A stretch of 64,000 bases of DNA from Aralia elata. Taxonomy: Eukaryota; Streptophyta; Magnoliopsida; Apiales; Araliaceae. Positions within the stretch are counted from its first letter, which is position 1, and the number at the start of each line of letters is the position of its first letter. Location of the stretch: the NCBI GenBank assembly GCA_034770075.1, contig JAVJAP010000355.1:62001-126000 (forward strand), in the 5' to 3' direction. Of this stretch, positions 45,434 to 57,555 are shown piece by piece. Under the pieces are notes generated by a model that made no database searches, was not told where the DNA came from, and saw only the letters and a program-made list of their open reading frames with translations. A program made the translations under genes and the position numbers.

Positions 45434-48400
45434 TGATGAGTGTATTTTATACACACAATTTGGGTACTTTTGGCCTTGATAATTTGCAAGTCTTTAGGTA
45501 TTTTATGTGGTTTTTATGTATTTTTATCTTATTTCTACATAAATTAGTTTTTAGTTATTTTTACATGTTTTATGTTGCTTTGATGCATTTTCATTATGTT
45601 TGTAGGAATTGAAATAAAGACCGCTCGGATCGTTGTTTGTATTGACTCAATGTCCGTGCCTGGACGTCTGTGCCCGAATGGTAGTATGATGGAAATTTGT
45701 GATTGGCGACGCTCGGTGCTTAATTTGATAACATTTGGTAGTTGGTCGTGCACGGCGTCGGGAAGCGTGCACGGCGTGCGGCGTCCGCCAAGCCACAAGG
45801 GCAAGCCCGTGCTTAGATATCCGTGCCCGAATGATAACACGGTGAAAATTTATGCTTGGCGATGCTCGGGGCTTAATTTGATGACATTTGGAAGTTGGGC
45901 GTGCACGGTGTTGTAAAGCGTGCACGGCGTGCACGGCGTCGGAAAGCGTGCACGGCGTGCGGTGTCGGCCAAGCCACGAGGGCAAGCCGTGCTTAGATAT
46001 CCGTGCCCGAATGATAACACGGTGAAAATTTATGTTTGGCGATGCTTGGGGCTTAATTTGATGACATTTGGAAGTTGGGCGTGCACGGCGTTGGAAAGCG
46101 TGCACAGCGTGCGGCGTCGACCAAGCCGCGGGCACGGCGTGCGGCAGACGGGGCGCCAGCGTGCGGCCCAGGCGCTGGGCGCGGGCGCATGGGCGCGGCG
46201 TGCGGGCGCGCGCTGGGCGTGCGGGCGTGTGCGGGCGTGTGCGTTGGGCGCTGGGCGCCAGGCGCTGGGCGCGGGCGCATGGGCGCGGCGTGCGGGCGCG
46301 TGGCGGGGGCTTGCGGCGTTGGGCGCGGCGCGCGGGGGGCCTCAGCAGCGGGCGTGGGCGTGCGGCCAGCGTGCGGGCCAGGCGCTGGGCGCGGGGCGCG
46401 CGCGCTGGCGTGCGGGCCCGCGGCGTGGGTGTGCGGCGTTGGGCGTGCGGCCAGCGTGTGTTGGTATATTTGTATGTATAACAAATATAACTCATACACG
46501 CAAGTGCACGCGATCCACAAGTAATATAAAGTAAGTAAAGTATCGATCCCACGAGGAAATGAATTGCATTTATGACTACAAACACCGATTTTGTAATTAG
46601 TTTGGTTTCTTTAAACAAGCGGTTTTAGTGATGAAATAGTCTAATAATTACTAATGAAACAATTAAAACAAATTTAATGGTAAAAATGACAGATTTTATA
46701 GGCTTGGGATTATAATTTCACTTAATGCCGATTTAGATTTCCATGCTTCCTATTGTTGCTAGTTGGTTATTATGGAATGTTGGTCGAAAACACGAAAGTA
46801 AAATATGGCCATCTCTCGATGCACCATACCCATATCACATTAAATCCACAATTGATAGAATGAATGTGAAAACCTAGATGACTAACGCACTATATTTCTA
46901 TGTGAATTACAATCAAACGGGTTTAAGAACAAGTTTTCAAATGACCACACATGGTGCTTCGGTATATCTCTATCCTAAGCACGAAACATAATTTCACGAG
47001 GAATGTAATAATTATGAACATATGCTAGCATAATGAGATCTTAATTTATACTTCCTTTCTCAATTCCATATAAATTATCACAGTAATTGGTGATCAAGCA
47101 ATTAAACATGGAGTATAGATTATGCTAGACATTCATTTCACAACCAACTAGTAAAAATAAGGAAGCACTTCAATTCTTAATCAAGCAAAAGATCCATTAT
47201 AATCCCAAGAATTAGATTTAGTTCATAATAATAATAGAGTTCATCATGCACAATTTGTTCATCATCATAATTACAGAATAGAAAAATTAATCAGAAATAG
47301 AAAATATTCAAGCTCCCTGTTCCGTTCTGCAACTTCTGATGATTTTCCAAGTTGTGTAGATAGTTGATTTCTTGCTCCCAATCTCCAATTCAGCATCCAT
47401 ATAGCTCCATTCTTCAGTTCCCAAATGCAAATTATGCTCAGCTGATGATTTTCCTGTTTTTAGCTAGAATACAGTAACTATTCTCATTTCGTGTAGGAGC
47501 AGAGCTACCAAAATGAATTCCCAAAATTGGCTAATAATACAAGCATAAATTGTCTTCTTTTGACTTATTATTATTCCCACTAATAAAAGCTAAACCCACT
47601 GATCCCTCAAAATCTGGCATTGCATGATTTCTGGATAATGCTGCTTCGCTGGATGGAACGTGTTGCATGGCTGGCTGGCGACAGGCGCAGCTGCGCCGCC
47701 CTCCTTTGTAATAGGGGCGCAGCTGCGCAGGAGTGGCATGGCATGGGCAGGATGGGCGCAGCTGCGCCGGCGCCCTTTGTAAAAGGGGCGCAGCTGCGCC
47801 AGGTGCCAGTTTGCTGCAGTGCTGCTATTGCAAAAATTCATCAACTGTTATGACCTGCACAAGCAACAAACAATCAAATAACACCCATCCACAAATGCTC
47901 AACACCACGAGCCAACATTATCAAAAACAATGCAAAAGCCGAATAATGAAGCTAGTGAATCAAAAACCGAACGAAAAGGGGAAATGCATGAATTTACACT
48001 AGATAGCTATTAGAAAAGCATCAAATGAAACCAAATAGTATCCAATAAGTAGGTACGAAACCTACTTATCAGCGTGCGGCCCAGGCGCTGGGCGCGGGCG
48101 CGCGGGCTGGCGTGCGGGCGCGCCAACGCCGTGCTGAGTGCGATCTGACACAGTTTTAGTGCGATCTGAGCTCCATTTTGTCCGATTTTTGCTAGGGTTT
48201 CTTGATGGAGGCTATATATAATCTCTTCTAAGCTTCATATCAGATATCAAGGGATTGGGAGGCTAGACTAAAACATCAAAATAGAGAGCAAAGGTGCTGC
48301 AATACAAGGAAAACTCAGCCAAAGCCAAAGAACTAAGAAGGAAAGCCTTGTCAAAGAGACATCTAGAGAGAGGGAGACTACAAAATACATCAACCAACAG

Positions 48401-49464
48401 AGCTCAAGGCTGCAAATCAAGCTGAATCAAGCCAAAAGCTAAGGAACTCAGTCAACAAGAATTGCAAGGCCAAGGAGGAGAGCTAGAAACCTACAGCAAC
48501 CAAAGGAACACCAGCTGAATAGCTTCAAAAGTCGTTTCATTTCTAGATTTCCATCTCCTTTATAATTCGAATTTGACAATGTATCAATTGAAAATGATGT
48601 TTATTGTAGCTATCATGAACTAACCTTCTATTCTAAGGTTGCAATGGAACCCAACACTTAATGTGAATTGAATTCTCTCTCTATTGATTTTAGTTATGCA
48701 TTTGTGAATTGATTGTCATAACCTTTGCTTCTAGATTAATTGCTTGGCCCGTAATTACCGTGGGAACCTATACGAACTTGACGAACGGATTATAGGTTAA
48801 GACCTAGTTATGATAACATGCGAGAGTATAGATTATTGTGGGTTATTAATTGGATTAAGTGACGTGTGTCTTATTAATTATCTGCAATAATAGGTATCTT
48901 GATAGTAGTTGGGATAGATATATACCTAATTACCGCATGCAACCTATTGAGAATCTAGTCTTAATGACTTCCGAGGTGAAAGTTGGTAATTGAAGGGAGG
49001 ATTAATTAGATTTGGTGACACGTGTCTATAAATCATTCCTGAAATTAGTCTCTTGATAGTGTATAGGATAGATATATACCTATGCACCGCTTAGGAAGAT
49101 TCGTGATTGACCATCGACAGAGGCTCTTATGTAGTTTTGATTTCTCGGTTGTCAATTCGTATGCTATAATTGATTGAAAAGAGAGAGTTACGAGATTCAA
49201 ATGACGTGTTGGAGGAAATTGTAATCTTAGACCTTTATATCTTGATATTTTACCGCATTTTATTCATTACTTAACTTGTGAACTCAACCAATCAACAAAC
49301 AATCAAACCTTCATCGTTTAAATTAGATCAAATTGATATACGATTGGTACTTGGTTATTATTTGTCACAATTCCCTGTGGGTTCGACTCTTATCTTATCA
49401 TATATTACTTGTGGGCCGTGTATACTTGCACGTGTGTGTTTATCGATTGTGAAATCGACCAACA
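45434..49464 (+). repeat. Ath-2 3' LTR with nested solo LTR
   Basis: Nearly identical to 39730-42082 outside the insertion at 46459-48071. The GC-rich segment differs in arrangement from that of the 5' LTR. Confidence 0.9.
46459..48071 (-). mobile_element. Solo LTR of an Athila-like relative (minus)
   Basis: 1613 bp, TGTTGGTAT to ACTTATCA on the plus strand, flanked by the duplication GCGTG (46454-46458 and 48072-48076). No primer site or internal sequence. It is homologous in inverted orientation to 51802-53424. It contains repeated GCGCAGCTGCGC palindromes (about 47680-47815), which create open frames that are not genes. Confidence 0.9.
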
Positions 49465-49469
49465 GTACA

Positions 49470-51291
49470 ACTCACAGAACTAACCACTACTCTACCTAGG
49501 TTCAAAAGCTTGGAACATAAATCAAGAGTAAGTACTCATCTAAGGAAAAAGGTCTGAGAATCTAAATCAGTTCCACACATGATGCTCTCTCACACACTCT
49601 CATGCAGCCTGTTTAATTATCATCTCATATAATCTGCATAATGCAACTGTGAAACCACAGTCTGGAGAAGACTTGAGCTTTCAAAAGAACTAATCCAGCA
49701 GGACCCAAAGAATATTGGGTACCAAGTTAGAAATTTATTAAACCTGCAGGTATCATGATTGTTCTATCCCCACTCTGGCACACTTAAGGAAGAAGTTAGA
49801 TCCTCATCAACAACCTTCTGGCAAATGTCAAAGGCATGGCCATCCAGTAAATCCCTCTCAGAAATTGGAAGCTCCATTCAGCATAATGCAGCTCCTCAAG
49901 AAGCATACAAGGACCGAGTCTTCAACAAACTCTACGAACACAGTATAGGTGAAAGCATCGTAGAGTAACTAACGCCAGAAAAAATGCTCTACGATCAGAC
50001 ATAGAATGATGAACAGTCATCCAAGATGGAAAGAGTCACAAAGCTACAGCCTTGGGTACAAAAGAAAGTATTTGAGCACCAACAAAGGGCATCAAAGCAT
50101 GCAGGGTCAAAAGTTCTCCAGCAGGTTAAGTGACAAATCAAGTCCTTGATCTCAACTGGTTCATGACTCAAGCAAAATGAAGCTGCCATAAAGTCTGAAG
50201 ATAACACTCCATCCTGTCCCAGACTCAGAGTCCTAAAACTCTGTGCCTGATGAACCAAATGAATCCTCATCATAGAATCCCTAGACTCTACGACTGTCAA
50301 AACTAAGTCAACCATACCACTCAAAGTCGTAAAGACACTGTGATTGACATCATGATCGTAGAGTATGTTGACTCTGCGACCACAACCTACTAAACACTAC
50401 TCCCATGTTTCATATCTAGCCAAAACCAAAGAGTTTAAGTGATGACATTCTATACACTATAGTTTTTCTTCAGATAAGCGCCTTAGAGACAAACCGAGCC
50501 CTAAGTTGTTAAACCTAGAGGTCTGCCCTTTTTGAGCTACCTGAGTCTTGTCGAAAGACTAAATGAGAATGCATCACCAAAAATTCTCCAGAGCTTAAAG
50601 TGTAAAAGAAACAAAAGAGAAATGTTGATCCCTTAGAAGAGAGTTAATCATGAGGCTCTCTATAAGAGAAAGAAGCTGGTCCTAAGGGAAAATCTTCACC
50701 TAGCAAGTAACTCTGCTCTACTACATGATCAGATACAATGCATGAAGATTATCATCTCGGATGCCAAGAGAAAACATGGTTCTTCAATGATTACTTAATT
50801 CAGAAGGAAGCAACTACAAGCCTAAATGGAGATTCTCTCATCAAGATCTGGAAGATAAGTGCAAGACAACATCTGGGTAGCAGTAAGTGTGACAAAGTCT
50901 TATTCTCAAAGAAGACATGTTCGTAGAGTAAAGGGTAATGACAACAAGTCACTCTACGAACGGGCTAAGTCAAAGAGTCAAAAGGATATGGGCCATGTTC
51001 TTAGTAACTGATGTGCAGCAGTTATGGAAGTTTCAACACAGTTGGCCACGTTCAGCAAATGGGTCTCTCACACGTGTACTTGACAAAAGGAGGGAACTAA
51101 AATAAGTAAGAGTTTGAATATTGACAGTTGCCCTTCTCTATCAGTTATCAACATCGCTCCTCTTATAAAGCTGTACTGATCTCTCGAAACCCTAGGATCA
51201 TCAAAACCAGCAACCTCTAGAAGCTTCAAAACCCTAATCACTTCAAATCTCCATTCTCAGTCAAACATCCTTCTTTCCAAGAACCTTCATT
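49470..51291 (+). other. SIRE-like internal region upstream of the envelope-like ORF, no gene
   Basis: About 1.8 kb with no convincing frame. CGTAGAG and CTCTACG heptamers recur (for example near 49950, 50356 and 50924-50960). Confidence 0.55.
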
Positions 51292-54200
51292 ATGGAAAAC
51301 TGTCAAATCGTATCAGGCATTCAACTTGGTTTCGACATGTTTGGAGAATCAGATGAGAAATTCAAGGAAATTCTGGAAAGTGTGAAGCAAGCGGGATTCT
51401 CAGAGTGCTTGGGGTCAAACACCAAGATCTTCTCTGGTCTTATCAAAGAATTCTACCAGAATGCTGCAATTGATGGTGATACTCTGACTACTAAGGTTCG
51501 TGGAATCAAACTGAAGATAAATGCCGTAGAAATCAATCAGTGTTTGGGATTCACCAACAAAGGTCTGTCATCCCTAGAAGGAATCGATTCTGATGAAGGA
51601 AAGGAATTGATGGGCAATGTGAAAAATCCCCATGTGAAAGGAATGAAGAAAAAGGAGTTTCCTGAGAAGTTTGAATTCCTAGCTGAGATTGTGGGCAAGT
51701 GTATTCTGTGCAAAGATACTGCACATGACACTGTGAGCGATCTACAACTGAAGATTATGACCGCCATTATCATGAACAAGAAGATGAACTTTGGAGCGAT
51801 ATGATAAGTAGGTTTCATACCTACTTATTGGATACTATTTGGTTTCATTTGTTGCTTATCTAATAGCTACTTAGTACGTTTTCATGCATTTTCCCTCTCT
51901 TTCGGTTTTGATTTACTATTCTCATTATATGGCTTTTGCACGGTTTTTGGTAAATTTGACACGGGTTTTATTGCATTTGTTACTTGTATAGGACACGAGA
52001 ATCGAGAAATCAAGCTACAGCAGTACAGCAGCAAGACTCGCAGCCGGCGCAGCCGCGCCCCGCCTTGTGGCCTGCGCAGCTGCGCCCCGCCTGGCCTTGT
52101 GGCCCGCGCAGCTGCGCCCCTCCTGTTCCTTCCCTGCCCCCGGCGCAGCTGTGCCCCTTTTACAAAGGGCGCCAGTGCAGCTGCGCCTGTCGCCAGCCAG
52201 CCAGCCATGCAGACACGTTCCAGCCAGCGAAGCAGCACTTCCATAAAATCATGCAATGCCAGATTTTGAGGTTCTAGTGGAGCAAAACTTTATTAGTGGA
52301 AATCAGAATAAGTCAAATGAAGACAAATTATGCATGTAATATATTCAATTTAGAATTCAATTTTGGAGGAGTTCCTTCTATACGAAAATTAGTTAGTTTT
52401 CTGCATTATTAGCTCAAAAATAAAAACACTCCAGCTGAGATTCAATTTTGCTTGGGAACTAAAGAATGAAGCTATATGGATGTTGAATTGAAGTTTGGGA
52501 GCAAGAAATCAAGAATCAACACAACTTGAAAATTCATCAGAAGTTGCAGAACGGAAACAGGGAGCATTAATATTTCATGTTTTTGATTAATTTTTCCTAT
52601 TCTGTAATTATGATGATGAACCAATTGTGTATGATGAATTCTATTATTATTATTATGAACTAAGTTTAATTCTTGGGATTGTAATGGATCTTTTGCTTAA
52701 CTAAAAATTGATATGCTTCCTTATTATTGCTAGTTGTTTATGAAATGAATGTCTAGCATAATCCATACTTAATGTTTAATTGCTTGATCACCAATTACAG
52801 TGATAATTTATATGGAATTGAGAAAGGAAATATAAATTGAGATCTAATTATGCTAGCATATGTTCATAATTATTACACTCCTCGTGAAATTATGTTTCGT
52901 GCTTAGGATAGAGATATACCGAAGCACCATATGTGGCCGATTGAGAACTTGCTCTTAAACCCTTTTGATTGTAATTCACATAGAGATATAGTGCGTTAGT
53001 CATCTAGGGTGTTCACATTCATTCTATCAATTGTGGATTTAGTGTGATATGAATATGGTGCATCGAGAGATGGTCATATTTTACATTCGTGTTCTCGACC
53101 AACATTTCATAGTAGTCAATTAGCAACAATAGGAAGCATGGAAATCTAAGTTTGCATTAAGTGAAATTATAATCCCAAGCCCATAAAATCTGTATTTTTA
53201 CAACCATAATTTGTTCTATTTGTTTCATTAGTATTCGTTAGATAATCTCATAGCTAAAAATTAGTTGTTTAAAGAGATCGAATTAATTATAAAATCGGTG
53301 TTTGTAGTCATAAATGCAATTCAATTCCTCGTGGGATCGATACTTTACTTACTTTATATTACTTGTGGATCACGTGCACTTGCGTGTATGAGTCGTATTT
53401 GTTATACATACAAATATCCCAACACGATACTATCTGATTGGTTAGTAAAAGAAGCCAGGAAAGTGAAGACATCAGATAAACCAGTTCTAAAGATTTACTA
53501 TGGAAGGTTCTTGAGCATCATACTAAAGAAGAGGCTGAAAAACAAAATTGGGGAGGATGAGGGAGAAACCCTAAATGTCCATAAAGCCATGTCGCCCAAA
53601 CTGTTTGACAATTGGAAGAAAAACGCCATGGAGAACAAGAAGTTGAGAACTTCTGGTAGCAGTAGAAGAGGAACTTCAAAGACTAGCAACGGGAAGAGGA
53701 AAGCTAGTACATTAAAGGATGAATCATCTCAAACTGAAGACTCTTCATCCCCTGAGCCCATTCCCTCAAAATCACTTAAGAAGAAGGTAAAAGTTGAGGC
53801 ATCTCCATAGAAGAGTTCTTCTTCCTCAAAAGAAGGATCTAAGGAAGAGAAAGAAGCATCTGAAGCATCAATGGTCAAACCCTCGAGGAGACAAAGTGCA
53901 AGACTGAGGCAGATGATGAAACATCTAGGCCGTAAGAGTAAAGAAGAAATTACACAAGTAACAGTTGACCTTGATGATGATGAGGGTGATAGAGCTAAAG
54001 CTGCAGAGATAAGCAAAACAGAGGAATTCCATGATAAATCTGCTGAAAAGGAGGAGACCACAAGCATGTCTAAAATAGAAAGAGAGGATATAGCTATGTC
54101 TGAGAGTCTCAATGAATCAACAAAAGATGGTAATGACATGAAAGCAAGTTATGAAGAAAAATCAACTGATGAGTCAGTTGAAGAATCAAAGGAAGTATCT

Positions 54201-55609
54201 GTGGAGAAAACAAGTTCGAAGGAAAAGAGTACCAGGGACACTGGGAAAGAAGCAATGGATGATGATAAAATACAAGAAGACTTTGATACTGATAGCAGTG
54301 CATCAGAAAGCCACTTCAAGCCAGCAACCACTAGAATACGAAGGAGGATTGTGCTGGAGGCTTGCGACAAACCAGGTGCTGTGTTGCCAACAAGATGGAT
54401 TGATCATGGTGACAGTCAAATAAAGGTGACATCAATGACCATTGAGGATCTTTTCAACAATTTTCAAGACATTGAGCTTGATCGTACTACAGTGCTATAT
54501 GATCCTGAAGGCGAACAACTGAAATGGTTCTATCCATGGATGCCTTGGTTAAAGGCCATTGAATTTGGAGATATAAGCTTCATCAGCTGGTGTTATTCAC
54601 AGTTTCCAAATTTGAAGTTGATCTCTCAGAACTTCCCAAGAGTCCAATTTTATCCAAAATTGTTGATCAAGGACATTCAGCATTTCAAAGTCTATCGCCA
54701 TGCTGAAGGTATATACATTCCATACTATATGATGGAAAACAGGGATAAAGACAAAATAGGAAACCAGTATGTAGAGTCAGTGATTGAGGAACCCCCCAAC
54801 TCTACGACTGCAGCCTTCCAAACTCAGCCAAATACCAACCACCCTAATATCACCACTGACATGCCTTCTGATATCCCTTCCTTATCAAACAAAGAGCCAT
54901 TTGATGTCATCACTGCTCTCAAGAACATCTACAAGAGTGTGAAGTCAAAGTCAACAACCCCAATCCTTGAAGATCTCTCACTTGACCAAGAGTTGCTGAA
55001 GAACACAGAAGAATTGCTTGGAAACATTTCTTCAGTCACAAATGTAGCAAAGAAGATAACTGGAAAAAAGACAATGAATTCTACCAAAAGCTGCAAGCCT
55101 CTTTCGCAGACATGTCCTTAAAGCTACATCAACGAGATCAGATATATCTCAAGTCAATTGAACAACAGAAATCTGAGGCTCTGAAACTCCAACAACAGAA
55201 TGCACACTCTCTTCAGACTTTGTCAGCTAAAGTGGAAAACCTCAGCCAGTCTCTCACTCAGCAATTGGAACTTGGCCAGCAGGAGGTAAAGATGAAAGTT
55301 GGTAATACTTCCTACCTAGTTGAACAGCTCATTACGCATGTGCAATATCTCTCTCAAGTGATCGATGACAAAAAGGGGGAGAAAAAGATGAAGCATAAGA
55401 AGATGAAACATAAGAAGAAGAGGACAAGTGCTAGTATGACAAGAAAGGAGCTAAAGAAGAAAAAGAAGAACAAACAGGAAGCACCAACAACTGAGGGGGA
55501 GCAAGGAGAAGAGGAAGAAGAACAAGCAGGAAGTGAGCCAGGAAAAGAAGGAGAAGAACCAGCAAGAAGTAAGGGGGAGCAGGTGCCAAAGAAGGACACA
55601 ACAAAATAA
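51292..55609 (+). pseudogene. SIRE-like envelope-like ORF, split by a solo LTR
   Basis: Part one (51292-51801) starts MENCQIVSGIQLGFDMF and contains FSGLIKEFYQNAAIDGDTLT and VRGIKLKINAVEINQCLGF. This pattern resembles the plant-transposon-protein domain found in envelope-like ORFs of Athila and SIRE elements. The frame resumes after the solo LTR at 53430, in register once one copy of the target duplication is discounted. A TAG lies at 53808-53810, and the frame continues through acidic, Ser/Lys/Glu-rich sequence to 55121. A probable one-base indel near 55053 moves it to the frame of 55112-55609. That frame encodes a Gln/Leu-rich coiled coil (KSIEQQKSEALKLQQQNAHS and on) and a very Lys/Glu-rich tail. 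A C-terminal coiled coil is reported for SIRE envelope-like proteins. No clear signal peptide is visible at the N-terminus. Total length would be about 900 residues. It is not functional as it stands. Confidence 0.65.
51802..53424 (+). mobile_element. Solo LTR of an Athila-like relative (plus)
   Basis: 1623 bp from TGATAAGTAGG to ATCCCAACA, flanked by the duplication CGATA (51797-51801 and 53425-53429). It carries CGCAGCTGCGCC palindromes (about 52034-52195). Its 3' part is clearly related to the LTR ends of Ath-1 and Ath-2 (for example CCTCGTGGGATCGATACTTT and GTGCTTAGGATAGAGATATA). Confidence 0.92.
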
Positions 55610-55918
55610 AGAGGACAGCAGCAGGAGAATGAAGTCACAAGCCAACATCAAGAAGAAGGTATATCTATAACAAATAAGGAGGTATTAATTGTATTATGCT
55701 AGTAACTAGGATCTCCTTGTTGTATTACTATAGCTTGTGAACTGCATACGTTTTAATTTCTTGATATGATGTAAATGACTATCTTAAATGCACATCGTTT
55801 CATTTTGGTCTAGCAATACAGTGACTTATTGTATCTTAAGTCACATCAACACTCATACACTTGCATGCATTGCTTGAAATTGAATGTTATGCTATTAGTG
55901 TTTTTGTCATCATCAAAT

Positions 55919-55928
55919 AGGGGGAGAT
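55919..55928 (+). other. Polypurine tract of SIRE-like element
   Basis: AGGGGGAGAT immediately before the 3' LTR at 55929, the usual position and composition for Copia elements. Confidence 0.8.
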
Positions 55929-57108
55929 TGTTGGGAATCTGCATGCAATCATCTAGTCCATCATCATATGGGGAGAATATTATAAGATCTGCATGAGATT
56001 ACCATTATTCCGTATATATGATTTGATTGATGATGAAATGATAATAAGAACATTCATGTTGTTAAAGCCTTGTAAAGTCCTTAATAAAATATATGTACAA
56101 GGACTTAGAAGATCAAATATGTTAGGTTGATCTAAGGTGAAATGAATATCTATCTGATCAAAGCATGTTTGTAATATTAGGTCTTGAAAAGTCCTTAAAT
56201 GAATATGATGTAAAAGGACTTAGAATAGAATAGAAGAAGATCAAACTTGTTAGGTTGATCTTATGTACTGTAATGACAAATAAGGGCCAGACTGAACGTA
56301 GAGCATTACACTGACTAAGTGAAGGGTCGTAGAGAAGACAGTCAACATCGCAGAGCCAAGTATTCCATCACATGGTTTGCCGGGAAAACGTAGAGTAAAG
56401 CTCGACAGGACGTAGAGTTCTATCGGCAGAAGATAAAGAATTCTCGGCATAACGTAAAGATGCCTCGGCAGGACGTAGAGCCGCCTCGATAGGACGTAGA
56501 GTTGACTCGGCATTTGAAGTGCTAAAACTCCAAGATCGTAGAGTCTGCTAGGCAAACACAGTAACAGGATCGGCAGATCATAGAGATCACTCGGCAGCAT
56601 TTACCGGACACCATAGAGCTGCGCATGTCAACGCAGAGCGTGCAAGGCAATTGTAGAGAATGACTCGGCAGAACAAGGGCTTACTCAGAATCGTAGAATA
56701 TACGAAGAGAAAGTCATTGTGCTAACGTGGGTTCGTAGAGTCAGTTCAAGCAAGCCACTCTACGACTCCCATGAATAATGTGCAATTAAAGCAACAACGT
56801 AGAGAAGTCGCTGCTGAAGCACTCAAAGATAAAATAGGCAATCTTCAAGACTACCAAGCAAGCTGAGCATGAGCCATCAGACATAGTAAGATCTCTGGAC
56901 ATAACCAAAGCATCAAGCCATGACAGAGATCAAAGGACAAGGTCAAGTGATCGTAGAGCTGAATCTAAGACAATAGAAGCACTCAAGCAGTCTCAGCGAA
57001 TCAAAGAGAAAAGGATCTTAGAGCAGAACTCTATGACAAAAGGACGAATGTCTGAAGATTAAGTAGAGCAGTCCTCAACATCAAAGGTGTCACAGCAAGA
57101 AAGAAAAT

Positions 57109-57226
57109 CATAGAGCAGTCCTCTATGATAAAGCACGCGGTAACAATAGCTCAACGAAGATCATAGTCATAGAGCAGTCCTCTGTGATAAAGCACGCGAC
57201 AACAATAGCTCAACGAAGATCATAAT
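57109..57226 (+). repeat. Two tandem copies of a 59-bp unit
   Basis: CATAGAGCAGTCCTCT starts at 57109 and again at 57168. Each unit also contains GATAAAGCACGCG and CAATAGCTCAACGAAGATCA. Confidence 0.85.
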
Positions 57227-57547
57227 GCTATGCTCTGAGAATAGAAAGCTAAATAGGAGATCACAGAGCATAAGGAAGCACAGACTGCAGTAGAGTGAGA
57301 AGCACACCAAAGCGCAATGCAAGTACAGCCAACCACTCTATGAACTATGAGGCAACACAAGGCCACACTGAAGATAGCAGTTAAATCTACGATCAAAGGT
57401 AACGGTCTTCAGTCAGAAGCAAGCATTAACTTTACGATCAAAGCTACAGGCTACACCTAAGATGATCGTAGAGTGAGTAAATTAAGTGCCAGTTGGATTA
57501 AAAATATTAGGGCACTCAGGATTACTATTCCAAGATGAGTGGCTAAA

Positions 57548-57555
57548 TATATAAA
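57548..57555 (+). promoter_or_regulatory. Putative TATA box of SIRE-like LTR
   Basis: TATATAAA followed by GGAGTATAATATATAACC. It is absent from the 5' LTR because of the deletion there. Confidence 0.5.

Larger units (their letters stand above)
39730..49464 (+). mobile_element. Athila-like element Ath-2
   Basis: Plus-strand element flanked by the perfect 5-bp duplication GTACA (39725-39729 and 49465-49469). It has a 5' LTR 39730-42082, internal region 42083-45433 and a 3' LTR 45434-49464 that contains a solo LTR. The primer site is tRNA-Asp type and the polypurine tract is AAGTTTGGGGGTATT. The internal region has a broken gag/protease-like frame and no pol. Confidence 0.92.

Noticed and set aside
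47590..47853. Frames in the solo LTRs (also 51882-52277)
   Set aside because: GCGCAGCTGCGC palindromes keep both strands open. The sequence is a solo LTR with no coding context.
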